From Serinicoccus sediminis (GTDB taxonomy: Bacteria; Actinomycetota; Actinomycetes; Actinomycetales; Dermatophilaceae): 37,563 nt of DNA. The stretch lies in NCBI RefSeq assembly GCF_004153545.1, contig NZ_SDVA01000023.1:1-37563 (forward strand). Direction: 5' to 3'. This document shows, piece by piece, positions 8,966-20,405 of the stretch. Every line of letters begins with the position of its first letter. The stretch's first letter is position 1. The position numbers and the translations under genes were made by a program. The notes beneath the pieces were generated by a model. The model ran no database searches, was not told where the DNA came from, and saw only the letters and a program-made list of their open reading frames with translations.

Positions 8966-8999
8966 CCGGCTGCAGCGTTCACGTGAACGCTGCAGCCGG
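8966..8999. repeat. 34-bp perfect palindrome with CGTTCACGTGAACG core, copy 4
   Basis: The core at 8976-8989 is exactly 51 bp from copy 3. The palindrome arms (CCGGCTGCAG) differ from those of copy 3, so only the 14-bp core is shared while each arm is self-complementary. A separate CCGGTG-TTT-CACCGG hairpin (8955-8969) lies between copies 3 and 4. Confidence 0.9.
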
Positions 9000-9011
9000 C
9001 GCTGGGCACGG

Positions 9012-9045
9012 CCGAGGGCCGGGAGCGTGTGCTCCCGGCCCTCGG
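9012..9045. terminator. Strong hairpin terminator between alsT and the DUF559 module
   Basis: A perfect 15-bp GC-rich stem with a GTGT loop (9012-9026 with 9031-9045). It lies just beyond the alsT stop (9064, minus strand) and beyond the DUF559 module on the plus strand, so it can serve both. No T-run follows, as is usual in actinobacteria. Confidence 0.7.
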
Positions 9046-9063
9046 TGATGCTGCGGTATGCCG

Positions 9064-10743
9064 TCAGTGGCGGTCGCGCGGGGTGGTGGCCCCGCCCGCG
9101 CCGAACCCGTCGTCGTCGGGGTCGGCCAGACGGTTCGCGCCGGACTCCTCGCGCACCTGGTTGGCCTCGGCGAGGTCGCGCACGGACATCTCCTTGTCGG
9201 CGTCCAGCTTGCCGAGCTCGGCGAGCTTGCCGCTCTTGCGGTCGGCGAGGTACTCGTTCATCTCCTTCTTGATGACCGGCAGCAGGAAGTAGACGCCGAG
9301 CAGGTTGACGAACGCGCAGACGAACAGGAAGTTGTCCGCGAACGCCAGCACCTGGCCGAAGTTGAGGATGCAGCCCGCCACCGTGAAGACGAGGAAGACG
9401 ACCCGGTAGATGAGCGTCGAGGTCCGGGTGTCCCCGAACAGGTAGTTCCACGCCCGCTGGCCGTAGTACGACCAGGTGATGAGGGTGGAGATCGCGAACA
9501 GCGCGACAGCGACCGCCAGGACCGTCGGGAACCACGAGATGTTCTCGGCGAAGGCGTCGGAGGTGACGACCACACCGCCGCCGTAGTCGTAACTGTCGTC
9601 CGCGAAGACCTGCTCACGGGTCTCGTTGTAGAAGGTTGTGTCGGCGATGACGATGGTCAGCGCGGTCATGGTGCAGACGACGACGGTGTCGATGAACGGC
9701 TCGAACATCGCGACGAAGCCCTCGGACACCGGGCGGCGGGTCTTGACGGTCGAGTGCGCGATCGGCGCCGAGCCCAGCCCGGCCTCGTTGGAGAAGGCCG
9801 AGCGGGTCAGGCCGACGACGAGGGCACCGATGAACCCACCGGTGACGCCCTCGGCGGTGAACGCGCCGGTGAGGATGTCACCGATGGCACCGGGGATGTG
9901 CGGGATGTTCGTCAGGATGACGACGATGCAGGCGAGCACGTAGATGCCGCCCATGAGCGGGACCAGGGTCGAGGTCACCCGGCCGATGGACTTCATCCCG
10001 CCGATGATGACCGCGCCGATGAGGCCCGCGAGGACGAGACCGAAGATGAGCCCGGCGGAGGTGGAGGCCAGGAAGCTGTTCTCGCCACCGGTGACCTCGA
10101 CGGCCTGCGAGTAGGTCTGGTTGGCCTGGAACATGTTGCCGCCGCCGACGCCGAAGAACAGGATCGCGAGGGCGAAGAGGCCGGTGAGGCCCACGGAGAG
10201 GAACTTGGGGAACTTGCTGAACGCCACGGGGAGGTACTTGAACGGGCCGCCGGACACGGTGCCGTCGGCGCGGATCTCGCGGTACTTCACACCGAGCGTG
10301 CACTCGGCGAACTTGGTCGCCATGCCGAAGAGGCCGGCCAGGATCATCCAGAAGGTCGCCCCCGGGCCACCCAGGGTGACGGCGACGCCGACGCCGGCGA
10401 TGTTGCCCAGGCCCACGGTGCCCGAGACGGCGGAGGTCAGCGCCTGGTAGTGCGGGATCTCACCCGGGTCGTCCGGCGAGGAGTACTTGCCCCGCAGCGT
10501 GTCCCACGCCACCTTGATGCCGCGGAACTGGATGAACCCGAAGTAGATCGAGATGATGATGGCCGCGGCGAGCAGCCACATCACGACGAAGGGCATCGGG
10601 ATGCCGGGAATCTCGAAGAAGATGATGTCACCGGAGATCCGGGTGACCGTCTCGAAGCTGGAGTCGACGGTGGACTCGAGGTTCTGGACCCATTGCGGGT
10701 CGTCGACCGCCTCGGCCATGGACAGGGGAATTGTTCGCAACAT
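9064..10743 (-). CDS. alsT: Alanine/glycine:cation symporter (AGCS family)
   Basis: A 559-residue inner-membrane protein of the sodium:alanine/glycine symporter family. About eleven hydrophobic segments can be counted. Family motifs include [37 protein letters not shown] and [10 protein letters not shown]. It imports alanine or glycine with Na+ (or H+). The C-terminal tail is hydrophilic and charged. The start may be ATG 10743 or ATG 10719 (MAEAVDD); the extra residues are not conserved in type. It is divergent from valS and ends at a strong hairpin. Confidence 0.9.
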   Translation of the reverse strand: MLRTIPLSMAEAVDDPQWVQNLESTVDSSFETVTRISGDIIFFEIPGIPMPFVVMWLLAAAIIISIYFGFIQFRGIKVAWDTLRGKYSSPDDPGEIPHYQALTSAVSGTVGLGNIAGVGVAVTLGGPGATFWMILAGLFGMATKFAECTLGVKYREIRADGTVSGGPFKYLPVAFSKFPKFLSVGLTGLFALAILFFGVGGGNMFQANQTYSQAVEVTGGENSFLASTSAGLIFGLVLAGLIGAVIIGGMKSIGRVTSTLVPLMGGIYVLACIVVILTNIPHIPGAIGDILTGAFTAEGVTGGFIGALVVGLTRSAFSNEAGLGSAPIAHSTVKTRRPVSEGFVAMFEPFIDTVVVCTMTALTIVIADTTFYNETREQVFADDSYDYGGGVVVTSDAFAENISWFPTVLAVAVALFAISTLITWSYYGQRAWNYLFGDTRTSTLIYRVVFLVFTVAGCILNFGQVLAFADNFLFVCAFVNLLGVYFLLPVIKKEMNEYLADRKSGKLAELGKLDADKEMSVRDLAEANQVREESGANRLADPDDDGFGAGGATTPRDRH

Positions 10744-10761
10744 GCGTCACACTGTTTGCCA

Positions 10762-10794
10762 GATCAGGTGATTGGTCAACGACATACCCTGATC
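10762..10794. promoter_or_regulatory. Inverted GATCAGG/CCTGATC pair in the alsT-valS divergent region
   Basis: GATCAGG (10762-10768) and CCTGATC (10788-10794) form an inverted pair with a 19-nt gap. A minus-strand TTGACC, usable as an alsT -35 box, lies in the gap. It may be an operator for alsT, but no regulator is encoded nearby and the pair is short. Confidence 0.3.
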
Positions 10795-10885
10795 GTGACC
10801 AAAACGTGATGCAGGCCCGGAACACCAGGCACACGCTTCTCGTTGAGGCCTCTCCTGCCCCGTCGGTCGCGACGCCGCGGTCTGT

Positions 10886-10891
10886 GACAAT
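10886..10891 (+). promoter_or_regulatory. -10 element of valS (leaderless start)
   Basis: GACAAT ends 7 nt before the ATG at 10899 in a TGTGACAATGACGGGTATG context. The same GACAATG...GTATG arrangement precedes mscS. The distance suits an mRNA that begins at or near the start codon. Confidence 0.6.
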
Positions 10892-10898
10892 GACGGGT

Positions 10899-13595
10899 AT
10901 GACGCACCCCCACCAGATCGCTCCCCCGCGCCCGGCGCAGCTGCCCGAGCGTCCGTCCGTCGACGGCCTCGAGGAGAAGTGGGTCGCGGTATGGAAGGAC
11001 ACCGACGTCTACGCCTTCGACCGGGACGCCGCGCTGGCCGGCCCGCGCGAGCAGGTCTTCGCCGTGGACACCCCGCCGCCGACCGCGTCGGGCACGCTGC
11101 ACCTCGGTCACGTCTTCGGCTACACCCAGGCCGACTGCCTGGCGCGCTACCACCGGATGACCGGCAAGCACGTGTTCTACCCCATCGGCTGGGACGACAA
11201 CGGGCTGCCGACCGAGAAGCGGGTGCAGAACTACTACGGGGTGCGCGGCGACGCGACCCTGCCCTACGACCCCGACTTCACCCCGCCGCAGCGCGGCGGT
11301 GACGGCAAGAGCCTCAAGGCCGCCGACCAGGTGCCCGTGGGCCGCTCCACCTTCATCGAGCTCTGCGAGGAGCTCACGGTCATCGACGAGCAGGCCTTCG
11401 AGGACGTCTTCCGCCGTCTCGGCCTGGCCATCGACTGGAACGTGCAGTACCGCACCATCGGCGACCGCTCCCGCGCCGTCGCGCAGCAGGCGTTCCTGCG
11501 CAACCTGGCTCGTGGCGAGGCATACCAGGCGGAGGCGCCCGGGCTCTGGGACATCACCTTCCAGACCGCGGTCGCGCAGGCCGAGCTGGAGGCCCGCGAC
11601 TACCCCGGCGCCTACCACCGCGTCGCCTACCACCGCGCCGACGGCGACCCGGTGCACATCGAGACGACCCGCCCGGAGCTCATCCCCGCCGTGGTCGCGC
11701 TCGTCGCCCACCCCGACGACGAGCGGTATGCCGACCTCTTCGGCTCGACGGTCACCTCGCCGCTGTTCGGCGTCGAGGTGCCCGTGCTCGCGCACCCGCT
11801 CGCGGAGATGGACAAGGGCGCCGGCATCGCGATGTGCTGCACCTTCGGCGACATGACCGACGTGCAGTGGTGGCGCGAGCTGCAGCTCCCCACCCGGTCG
11901 GTCATCACGCGTTCCGGACGGCTGCGGGAGCAGAGCCCGGACTGGGTCGCCGGCGGCCCCGGCGAGCAGCTCTGGACCGAGCGGCTCGCCGGCCGGACCG
12001 TGCACGCCGCGCGCGAGGCCGTGGTCGAGGCGCTGCGGGAGTCCGGGGACCTGGACGGCGAGCCGACGAGGACCCAGCGCAAGGCCAACTTCTACGAGCG
12101 CGGCGAGAAACCGCTGGAGATCGTCACCAGCCGCCAGTGGTTCATCCGCAACGGCGGCCGCGAGGACGGCGCCCCCGGGCTGCGCGAGGCGCTCATCGCC
12201 CGCGGCGAGGAGGTCGACTTCCACCCCGGGTTCATGCGCAGCCGCTACCGCAACTGGGTCGAGGGTCTCAACGGCGACTGGCTCATCAGCCGGCAGCGCT
12301 TCTTCGGCGTGCCGTTCCCCGTCTGGTACGCCCTGGACGCGGCCGGCGAGGTCGACCACGACACCGTCCTCGTGCCGGACGAGGGCCGGTTGCCGATCGA
12401 CCCGGTGAGCGACGTGCCGGAGGGCTACACCGAGGACCAGCGCGACCAGCCCGGCGGCTTCACCGCCGACACCGACGTCATGGACACCTGGGCCACCTCC
12501 TCGCTGTCCCCGCAGATCGCGGCCGGGTGGCCGACGCGGGGCGGCGACGGCGAGGGTTCGGACGCCGAGCTCTTCGAGGCGATCTTCCCCTTCGACATGC
12601 GGCCGCAGGGGCACGACATCATCCGCACCTGGCTGTTCGCGACCATGGTCCGCGCGCACCACGAGCACGGCACCGTGCCGTGGACCGATGCCTACCTCAA
12701 CGGCTGGATCCTCGACCCGGACCGCAAGAAGATGTCCAAGTCCAAGGGCAACGCCGTCACCCCGCTGGACATGCTGCAGGCCAGCGGCACCGACGCGGTG
12801 CGCTACTGGGCGGCCGCGGCGCGGCCCGGCGTCGACACGGTCGACGACCCCAACCAGATCAAGGTCGGGCGTCGCCTGGCGATCAAGCTGCTCAACGCCA
12901 GCTCCTTCGTCCTCGGCTTCGGCGAGCTGCCGCAGGGCGCCTCCGAGGCCGAGCTCGTCACCGAGCCGCTGGACCTGGCGATGCTGGCCGGGCTGGCCGA
13001 GGTCGTGCGCCGGGCCACCCAGGCCTACGAGGCCTGGGACTACTCCACCGCCCTCGACGTCACCGAGTCGTTCTTCTGGACCTTCTGCGACGACTACCTC
13101 GAGCTGGTCAAGGAGCGCGCCTACGGCGGGGAGTTCTCCGCCGACGGCCCGACCGCGGACCCCGCGCCCGCCACGCTGTCCGCCCGCGCGGCGCTGCGGC
13201 TGGCCCTGTCGGTGCAGCTGCGCCTGCTGGCACCGGTGATCTCGTTCGCGACCGAGGAGGTGTGGTCGTGGTGGCACGAGGAGGGCAGCTCCGTGCACAC
13301 CCAGCCGTGGCCCGTCGTCGAGGAGCTGGCCGTGGCGCAGGGAGCCGACGCCGCGCTGCTCGGCACGGTCGGGCAGGCGCTGGCCGGCCTGCGCCGGGCC
13401 AAGTCGGAGGCCAAGGTCAAGATGCGCACCCCGATCTCGGCGGCGACGGTGGCCGGCCCGGCCGCCGAGCTGGAGCGGGTCCGCGCCGCCCTCGGCGACC
13501 TGGGTGCCGCGGGCAAGGTGACCGGCGAGCTGGCCTTCGCCGAGGCCGAGCAGTTCGGCGTGCGCGACGTCGCCCTGGTGGAGGCCCCGGCTTAG
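10899..13595 (+). CDS. valS: Valyl-tRNA synthetase (short, archaeal/rickettsial-like type)
   Basis: An 898-residue class Ia synthetase that charges tRNA-Val. The HIGH motif is HLGH (68-71, in [15 protein letters not shown]) and KMSKS is at 611-615. The [22 protein letters not shown] stretch replaces the GTDHAGIATQ region of classical bacterial ValRS. That marks the archaeal/rickettsial-like type widespread in Micrococcales, which lacks the long C-terminal coiled-coil arm; the protein ends soon after the anticodon-binding domain. The ATG at 10899 is favoured over 10890 because a -10 box sits 7 nt upstream, giving a leaderless mRNA, and there is no Shine-Dalgarno. Confidence 0.95.
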   Translation: MTHPHQIAPPRPAQLPERPSVDGLEEKWVAVWKDTDVYAFDRDAALAGPREQVFAVDTPPPTASGTLHLGHVFGYTQADCLARYHRMTGKHVFYPIGWDDNGLPTEKRVQNYYGVRGDATLPYDPDFTPPQRGGDGKSLKAADQVPVGRSTFIELCEELTVIDEQAFEDVFRRLGLAIDWNVQYRTIGDRSRAVAQQAFLRNLARGEAYQAEAPGLWDITFQTAVAQAELEARDYPGAYHRVAYHRADGDPVHIETTRPELIPAVVALVAHPDDERYADLFGSTVTSPLFGVEVPVLAHPLAEMDKGAGIAMCCTFGDMTDVQWWRELQLPTRSVITRSGRLREQSPDWVAGGPGEQLWTERLAGRTVHAAREAVVEALRESGDLDGEPTRTQRKANFYERGEKPLEIVTSRQWFIRNGGREDGAPGLREALIARGEEVDFHPGFMRSRYRNWVEGLNGDWLISRQRFFGVPFPVWYALDAAGEVDHDTVLVPDEGRLPIDPVSDVPEGYTEDQRDQPGGFTADTDVMDTWATSSLSPQIAAGWPTRGGDGEGSDAELFEAIFPFDMRPQGHDIIRTWLFATMVRAHHEHGTVPWTDAYLNGWILDPDRKKMSKSKGNAVTPLDMLQASGTDAVRYWAAAARPGVDTVDDPNQIKVGRRLAIKLLNASSFVLGFGELPQGASEAELVTEPLDLAMLAGLAEVVRRATQAYEAWDYSTALDVTESFFWTFCDDYLELVKERAYGGEFSADGPTADPAPATLSARAALRLALSVQLRLLAPVISFATEEVWSWWHEEGSSVHTQPWPVVEELAVAQGADAALLGTVGQALAGLRRAKSEAKVKMRTPISAATVAGPAAELERVRAALGDLGAAGKVTGELAFAEAEQFGVRDVALVEAPA

Positions 13596-13598
13596 GGT
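13593..13598 (+). promoter_or_regulatory. -10 element of the MoxR/DUF58 operon, overlapping the valS stop
   Basis: TAGGGT begins with the TAG stop codon of valS and ends 5 nt before the ATG at 13604. This fits a leaderless start for the DUF4129 gene, although read-through from valS is equally possible. Confidence 0.45.
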
Positions 13599-13603
13599 GA
13601 GGT

Positions 13604-14356
13604 ATGCGCAGGGGCACGAGGTCGACCAGTGGTGTCGTCCTCGCGGTCCTCGCGGCGGTGGCCGCGCTCACCCTGCTCCTGTGGGGGTCGAGCAGCGGCA
13701 CCCCCCTGCTCGGCCCGCCGACCGGCTCCTGGGAGCCCGACCTCGCCCTGCCGCCGGCCCCGCCGCTCGCCGACGAAGCCCCGCAGACGGCGGTCCCGAC
13801 CGGGTCGCCCGAGCCCACGCAGGAGGGTCTGCAGCTCGACTGGCTGCTCATGGCGCTGCTCGCCCTCGTCGTCGTGCTGGTGCTGCTCGTCGTCCGGGCG
13901 CTGCTGGCCCGCGCGCACGACCGGGACGAGCCGTTGCGGATGGAGGAGGACGAGGAGCTCGCGGCGCTGCTGGAGGCCAGCGGTGACGACGTGCGCTACC
14001 GCGCCCTCGCCGAGGGCGACCCCCGCAACGCGGTCGTCGCCTGCTGGGTCGCGCTCGAGGACGCCGTGCGGCGCTCCGGGCTGGCCGACAACCCCGCCGA
14101 GACCGCCAGCGAGCTGACCCGTCGGGTGCTGGGCCGCTGGGAGGTCGACGAGACCTCGATCCGCACCCTGTCGGAGGCCTACCGCGAGGCCCGTTTCTCC
14201 CGGCACCCGGTGTCGGAGGAGCAGCGCGAGCAGGCCGTCGCCGCGCTCGACCGCATCCACGAGGACCTGCGCCGCCGGGCCCTCGCCGAGCAGGAGCGGG
14301 CGCACCACGCCGCGGCAGCCCGCGCCCCGTCCGAGGGTGAGGGCGAGCAGCGATGA
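13604..14356 (+). CDS. DUF4129 membrane protein of the MoxR operon
   Basis: A 250-residue protein: an N-terminal membrane segment (about residues 9-28), a ~50-residue Pro/Ser/Thr-rich outside stretch, a second membrane helix (about 84-104), then a cytoplasmic DUF4129 domain containing ACWVALEDAVRRSGL, ETASELTRRVL and LSEAYREARFSRHPV. DUF4129 proteins accompany MoxR ATPases and DUF58 proteins and are sometimes fused to transglutaminases. The role is probably structural or assembly-related at the membrane. It overlaps the next gene by 4 nt (ATGA at 14353). Confidence 0.85.
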   Translation: MRRGTRSTSGVVLAVLAAVAALTLLLWGSSSGTPLLGPPTGSWEPDLALPPAPPLADEAPQTAVPTGSPEPTQEGLQLDWLLMALLALVVVLVLLVVRALLARAHDRDEPLRMEEDEELAALLEASGDDVRYRALAEGDPRNAVVACWVALEDAVRRSGLADNPAETASELTRRVLGRWEVDETSIRTLSEAYREARFSRHPVSEEQREQAVAALDRIHEDLRRRALAEQERAHHAAAARAPSEGEGEQR

Positions 14357-14888
14357 CCAGGCCCTTGCCCCACCGGCAGCGGGCCCTGGCCACCGACCTG
14401 CGCCGCCACCTCGTGCCGGCCCTGGTCATCGCCGTCCTGCTGGGCGGGCTGCTGTTCTTCATCGGCGCCCTGCCCTACGCCTGGCCCCTGGCCCTGCTCG
14501 TCGTGGTGCTCGCCGGCGTCGTGGGCGGGTTGCTCACCTGGGGGGTGTCCACGACCGCCCGCGACGTCGAGCAGGCCTACTGGGTGTCGACGCCGCGCCA
14601 GGAGACGGCGCCCCCGGACGCGATGGACTACCGCCTGCTGCGGCTGCGGCGCGACCTGCGGGACGCCCTGGAGCGCGACGACCGCGCCGACGAGATCTAC
14701 CCCGTCGTCCGCGAGCTCGCCGCGGAGCGCCTGCTCGCCCACCACGACGTCGACCTCGAGACCCAGCCCGAGCAGGCCCGGGCGCTGCTCGACCCGCACC
14801 TCGCCGCCTACCTCGAGCACCCGCCCACGGACACCCGCAGGCGCAGCAGGAGCGCGCTGCATACCGCCATCGAAGGAGTCGAGAAGCT

Positions 14889-14892
<4 letters not shown>
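14353..14892 (+). CDS. Two-helix membrane protein of the MoxR operon, unknown function
   Basis: A 179-residue protein with two adjacent hydrophobic helices (about residues 21-42 and 46-67) followed by a ~110-residue charged, helix-rich cytoplasmic region (DYRLLRLRRDLRDALERDD and onward). I do not recognise a named domain, but proteins of this layout lie between DUF4129 and MoxR genes in many actinobacteria. It overlaps both neighbours (ATGA upstream, GTGA downstream), so it is almost certainly co-translated with them. Confidence 0.75.
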
Positions 14893-15922
<1,030 letters not shown>

Positions 15923-15923
<1 letters not shown>

Positions 15924-17287
15924 TGGCGGCCTTCGAGCGGGCCGACGCGTGGCGGCCCACCCACGCCCTGCAGCGCTGCCTCGTCGCGGTCCTCGCGATC
16001 GCGCCGGTCGCGCTGGTCTTCCGGCGGCCCGACCTCCTGGTGCTGGTGAGCCCGCTGGCGCTGGTGCTGGCCTGGAGCCTGGCCACCCGTCCGCAGGAAC
16101 GGCCCGACCACCGCTTCGCGCTGTCGCACGCGCAGGTCCGGGAGGGCGACCAGGCGCTGGCCGTCGCGGACGTCGAGCCGGTCGAGGGTGCCGAGGTCCT
16201 GTCCGCCGCCCTGACGCCGGCGCCCTACGTCACCGCGGTGCTGCGGGAACGGATGCGTCAGGCCCGGGACAGCGACGACCTCCTGGTCCAGCGCACGTCG
16301 ACCGTGGTCGAGGCCGCCGGGCCGCAGGTGCAGGGCTACCGGCGGCTGCTGGTCGGCGTCCGGGTGACCCGGTGGGGGGTGCGCCGGATCGGGCCGATGC
16401 AGGTGGCCGCCACGAGCGCCTGGGGGGCGTGGCGATGGGGTCCGCTCTCGATGGACGCGCAGGCCCTGCGGGTGCTGCCGCAGCCGGCGGCCTTCGACAC
16501 CTCCGCCCCGGCGCCGCACCCGCGCGGGCTGGTGGGGATGCACCGGTCGAGCCGGCCGGGCGAGGGCAGCGAGTTCGCGACGATCCGCCCGTTCCAGGTC
16601 GGCGACCGGCTGCGGCGCATCCACTGGCCGCGCTCGAGCCGGACCGGGGAGCTGCACGTCACCTCGAGCTACGCCGACCAGGACACCCACGTCGCCGTGC
16701 TCGTCGACGCGCACTACGACCTGGGGCGCTCCGGCGGCCTGGACGGGGACGTGAGCTCGCTGGACCGGTCGGTTCGGGCCGCGGCCGCGGTCGCCGAGCA
16801 CTTCCTGCAGCAGGGGGACCGGGTGAGCCTGCGGGTGCTCTCGGCCCGCACGCCCCTCCTCGTGCCCGTCGGGACGGGGAAGCGGCACGGGGTCCGCATC
16901 CTCGACACCCTCAGCCGGGTCCAGGCCTCCGTCGACGACCGGACCGACCCGCAGCGGGTCCACCTCGGGATCGGCTCCGGGACGCTGGTGGTGATGATCT
17001 CCTCCCTCGTGTCGCCCGACGCGCTGACGCAGGCGGCGACGCTGGCCGCCCGCGGCACCTCGGTCGTCGTGGTCGACGCCCTGGGGGACGCCGCGGCGCG
17101 GCTGGCGCCGAGCGGGGAGCGCGACCCGCTGGCCCGGACCGCCTGGCGCATCCGGATGCTCGAGCGGGACCGCGAGATCCGCAGGATCCGCGCCCAGGGC
17201 GTCGCGGTCGTGCCGTGGCTGGGTGCCGGCAGCCTGGACGTCGTGCTGGTCGAGCTGGCGCGGCGCCGACGGAGGGTGGGGGCCTGA
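15923..17287 (+). CDS. DUF58 domain membrane protein
   Basis: A 454-residue protein with two N-terminal membrane helices (about residues 18-52), a beta-rich extracytoplasmic or linker part, and a DUF58 domain. The domain has the hallmark GEGSEFATIRPFQVGDRLRRIHW, then LHVTSSYADQD, and a VWA-like HVAVLVDAH start. DUF58 proteins are the usual MoxR partners. The ATG at 15923 overlaps the moxR TGA, and the stop TGA overlaps the next ATG (17285-17289). The metal-site Ser residues of true VWA domains are not evident. Confidence 0.9.
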
Positions 17288-17838
17288 TGGGTGAGCTGCG
17301 CGAGCACTGGGTCAACCTGCGGACCGCCACCCCCAGCCACCTCCGGGTGCGCCTCGTGGCGCTGGCCGGGGCCGTCGTCGTGGCGCTGAGCCTCGCCGCT
17401 GCCGGCGGTGGCGGCCCCGTGGCGTGGGGCGGCACCGTGCTGCTGGGCGCCCTGGTGGTGCTGCAGCCGGGGGGCATCATGCCGGCGTTCTTCCTCGTGT
17501 GGGCGATCGCCGCCTGGTGGGCGGGCGTGCCGGGCCCCTGGCACTGGGCGCTGCTGCCGGCCGCCTGGGGCCTGCTGCTCGTGCACGCCGGCGCCGCCCT
17601 CGCGGCCTCGGTCCCGCCCCAGGCGACCGTGCCCCGTGCCGTCGTCGTGAGGTATGCCGCCCGCGTCGGCGTCGTCGCGGCGGCGGTCACCCTCGTCTGG
17701 GGTCTCGCGGCGCTGGCGGTCGGGGCCCGGTCCGGCGGCGGCCCGCTGCCCAGCGTCCTGGGGCTGGCCCTGCTGGCCGGGGCTCTGCTCGGCTACGTCC
17801 GCCTCCGCCGCCACCACACCGCACCGGACGCGCCGTAG
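17287..17838 (+). CDS. Polytopic membrane protein of the MoxR operon; C-terminus made by a repeat
   Basis: A 183-residue, very hydrophobic protein with about five or six membrane segments and no recognised domain. Its ATG overlaps the DUF58 stop. The last residues Ala-Pro-Asp-Ala-Pro and the TAG stop are encoded by the first unit of the downstream 22-bp repeat array (17821-17842). The original C-terminus has therefore probably been replaced or extended by the repeat. Confidence 0.7.
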   Translation: MGELREHWVNLRTATPSHLRVRLVALAGAVVVALSLAAAGGGGPVAWGGTVLLGALVVLQPGGIMPAFFLVWAIAAWWAGVPGPWHWALLPAAWGLLLVHAGAALAASVPPQATVPRAVVVRYAARVGVVAAAVTLVWGLAALAVGARSGGGPLPSVLGLALLAGALLGYVRLRRHHTAPDAP

Positions 17839-17908
17839 GACGACACCGGACGCGTGCTCAGCCCGCACCGGACGCGTGCTCAGCCCGCACCGGACGCGCC
17901 GTCGGCCC
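17821..17908 (+). repeat. 22-bp tandem repeat array 1 (4 units)
   Basis: Four units starting at 17821, 17843, 17865 and 17887, an exact 22-bp period, each beginning GCACCGGACGCG. In the sense of the preceding gene the orientation is CACCGGACGCG. The first unit carries the codons for APDAP and the stop of orf17287. There are no spacers between units. Confidence 0.92.
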
Positions 17909-17964
17909 GCGGTCGTGCTGCACGGGCCGGGGTCACCGCATACCTCGCGCCCCTCGCCCCGGCC

Positions 17965-17970
17965 TATGCT
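17965..17970 (+). promoter_or_regulatory. -10 element for the leader ORF and DUF202 pair
   Basis: TATGCT ends 7 nt before the ATG at 17978. Transcription would begin at or next to that ATG. Confidence 0.5.
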
Positions 17971-17977
17971 GGCGCCC

Positions 17978-18013
17978 ATGCACGCGCTCGTCGACCTGAC
18001 CGCCGGGCGATGA
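17978..18013 (+). CDS. 11-codon leaderless leader ORF (MHALVDLTAGR)
   Basis: A short ORF whose ATG sits 7 nt after a TATGCT -10 box and whose TGA overlaps the next start as ATGA (18010-18013). The DUF202 gene has no clear Shine-Dalgarno, so termination-reinitiation from this leader may be how it is translated. No run of one amino acid suggests attenuation. It could also be a chance short frame. Confidence 0.45.
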   Translation: MHALVDLTAGR

Positions 18014-18381
18014 GCGGGGGCCGGTCGCGGCGTCGCTTCCCGCAGTCGGTGTACGCCCTGGGCAGCGACCCGGACCCCCGCTTCAGCCTGGCCAACGAGC
18101 GCACCTTCCTCGCGTGGATCCGCACGGCGCTCGCCTTCCTCGCCGCGGGGGTCGCGCTGGAGGCGCTCGCGGTGCCGATCGCCCCGGGCTACCGGCTGGC
18201 CGCCGCTGCCGTCTTCGTCGTGCTCGGGATGCTGGCCTCGGTGCAGGCGTGGGTGGGGTGGTTCCGGGTCGAGCGGGCGATGCGCGAGGGGCGGACGCTG
18301 CCGCCGCTCACCATCGGTGCCGTCATCGCGGTCGGTGTGCTGCTGGCCATCCTCCTCGTCGCAGTGGGGCTGCTCGCGTGA
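18010..18381 (+). CDS. DUF202 (YidH-like) membrane protein
   Basis: A 123-residue protein with the DUF202 signature DPRFSLANERTFLAWIRTALAFLAAGVAL and three membrane helices (about residues 35-55, 61-81 and 95-120). Biochemical function is unknown; related proteins occur in SPX/VTC-type assemblies and as stand-alone pairs. The start overlaps the leader ORF (ATGA) and the end overlaps the second DUF202 gene (GTGA). Confidence 0.88.
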   Translation: MSGGRSRRRFPQSVYALGSDPDPRFSLANERTFLAWIRTALAFLAAGVALEALAVPIAPGYRLAAAAVFVVLGMLASVQAWVGWFRVERAMREGRTLPPLTIGAVIAVGVLLAILLVAVGLLA

Positions 18382-18734
18382 CCGTCGGACCGGACCGGCC
18401 CTACGACCCCGGGTTGCAGCCGGAGCGCACCCTGCTGGCCTGGCGCCGGACGGCGCTCGCGCTCGCCGTCGTCTCGGCCGCGATCGCGAGGTATGCCGGT
18501 GACCGGCTCGGTCTCGTCGCCGCCGCACTCGTGGGTGTGGTGGGTGTCGCGGGCGCGGCGTGGGCCTACCACCGGGCGACGCAGCGCTACCGCCGGATGC
18601 ATCTGTGGCTGCACCGCGAGGACACGCTCGACGGCGACGGGTTGGCGTTCGTCGTCGCCAGCGCCTCCCTGAGCCTCGTGGCCGTGGCGGCTGCGGTCTA
18701 CGTGCTGCAGGTGGGGCTGCAGAGGCTCGCCTGA
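18378..18734 (+). CDS. Second DUF202 membrane protein
   Basis: A 118-residue protein with a DUF202-type start (YDPGLQPERTLLAWRRTALALAVVS) and three membrane helices. The GTG at 18378 overlaps the previous TGA. Tandem DUF202 genes probably form a hetero-oligomer (inference). The pair is enclosed by 22-bp arrays that face inward from the two neighbouring genes. Confidence 0.85.
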   Translation: MTVGPDRPYDPGLQPERTLLAWRRTALALAVVSAAIARYAGDRLGLVAAALVGVVGVAGAAWAYHRATQRYRRMHLWLHREDTLDGDGLAFVVASASLSLVAVAAAVYVLQVGLQRLA

Positions 18735-18763
18735 GCCGTCACGCCACGAAAGAGGCGGTCGAC

Positions 18764-18895
18764 CTGCCCATCACGCGCTCGGTGCGGTCTGACCACGCGT
18801 CCGGTGTGTCCTGGACGCGCGTCTGGTGTGCTCCGATCACGCGTCCGGTGTGTTCCGACCACGCGTCCGGTGTGTCCTGGACGCGCGTCCGGTGC
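18764..18895 (-). repeat. 22-bp tandem repeat array 2 (6 units)
   Basis: Six units at an exact 22-bp period. On the plus strand the cores CGCGTCCGGTG (with variants) begin at 18774, 18796, 18818, 18840, 18862 and 18884. Read from clpX the orientation is CACCGGACGCG, and the array begins 3 nt after the clpX stop codon. One unit is changed to CCAGACGCG and the distal one has an extra mismatch, consistent with decay away from clpX. Confidence 0.9.
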
Positions 18896-18898
18896 AGG

Positions 18899-20176
<1,278 letters not shown>

Positions 20177-20242
20177 GTGGTCGTCCTTCCTGAGCTCGGG
20201 CCGGGGGTCCGTGGGGCGAGCCGGGCTCGCCCTGTCCGCCCG

Positions 20243-20248
20243 ACGCTA
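20243..20248 (-). promoter_or_regulatory. -10 element of clpX
   Basis: Minus-strand TAGCGT, about 67 nt before the GTG start. It implies transcription independent of clpP1-clpP2, consistent with the terminator between them. Confidence 0.45.
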
Positions 20249-20350
20249 CCTTGCCGGGAGGGGTTTGGGCAGGGTTTTCCGGGCGCCGTCCGCGTGTTGG
20301 CGCTCCCTGTCCGCTGTCAGCGCAACACCTCTGCGGCGTGCGCCGACGTC

Positions 20351-20399
20351 CGGGTATGCCGACGGCCGGGCCGCGCGGGCCCGGCCGTCGGCATACCCG
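20351..20399 (-). terminator. Terminator of clpP1-clpP2 (22-bp stem)
   Basis: A perfect 22-bp stem with a GCGCG loop, ending 7 nt from the clpP2 stop codon. The base of the stem is CGGGTATGCC/GGCATACCCG, the same motif that builds the 22994-23041 hairpin. Confidence 0.85.
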
Positions 20400-20405
20400 C
20401 GGGAC

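Noticed and set aside
7808-8999. Insertion sequence with terminal inverted repeats
   Set aside because: No transposase is encoded. The palindromes are each self-complementary rather than forming left/right ends, and no target-site duplication could be identified.
10890-10892. Alternative valS start ATG at 10890
   Set aside because: It overlaps the last bases of the likely -10 box (GACAAT), so it would lie upstream of the transcript start.
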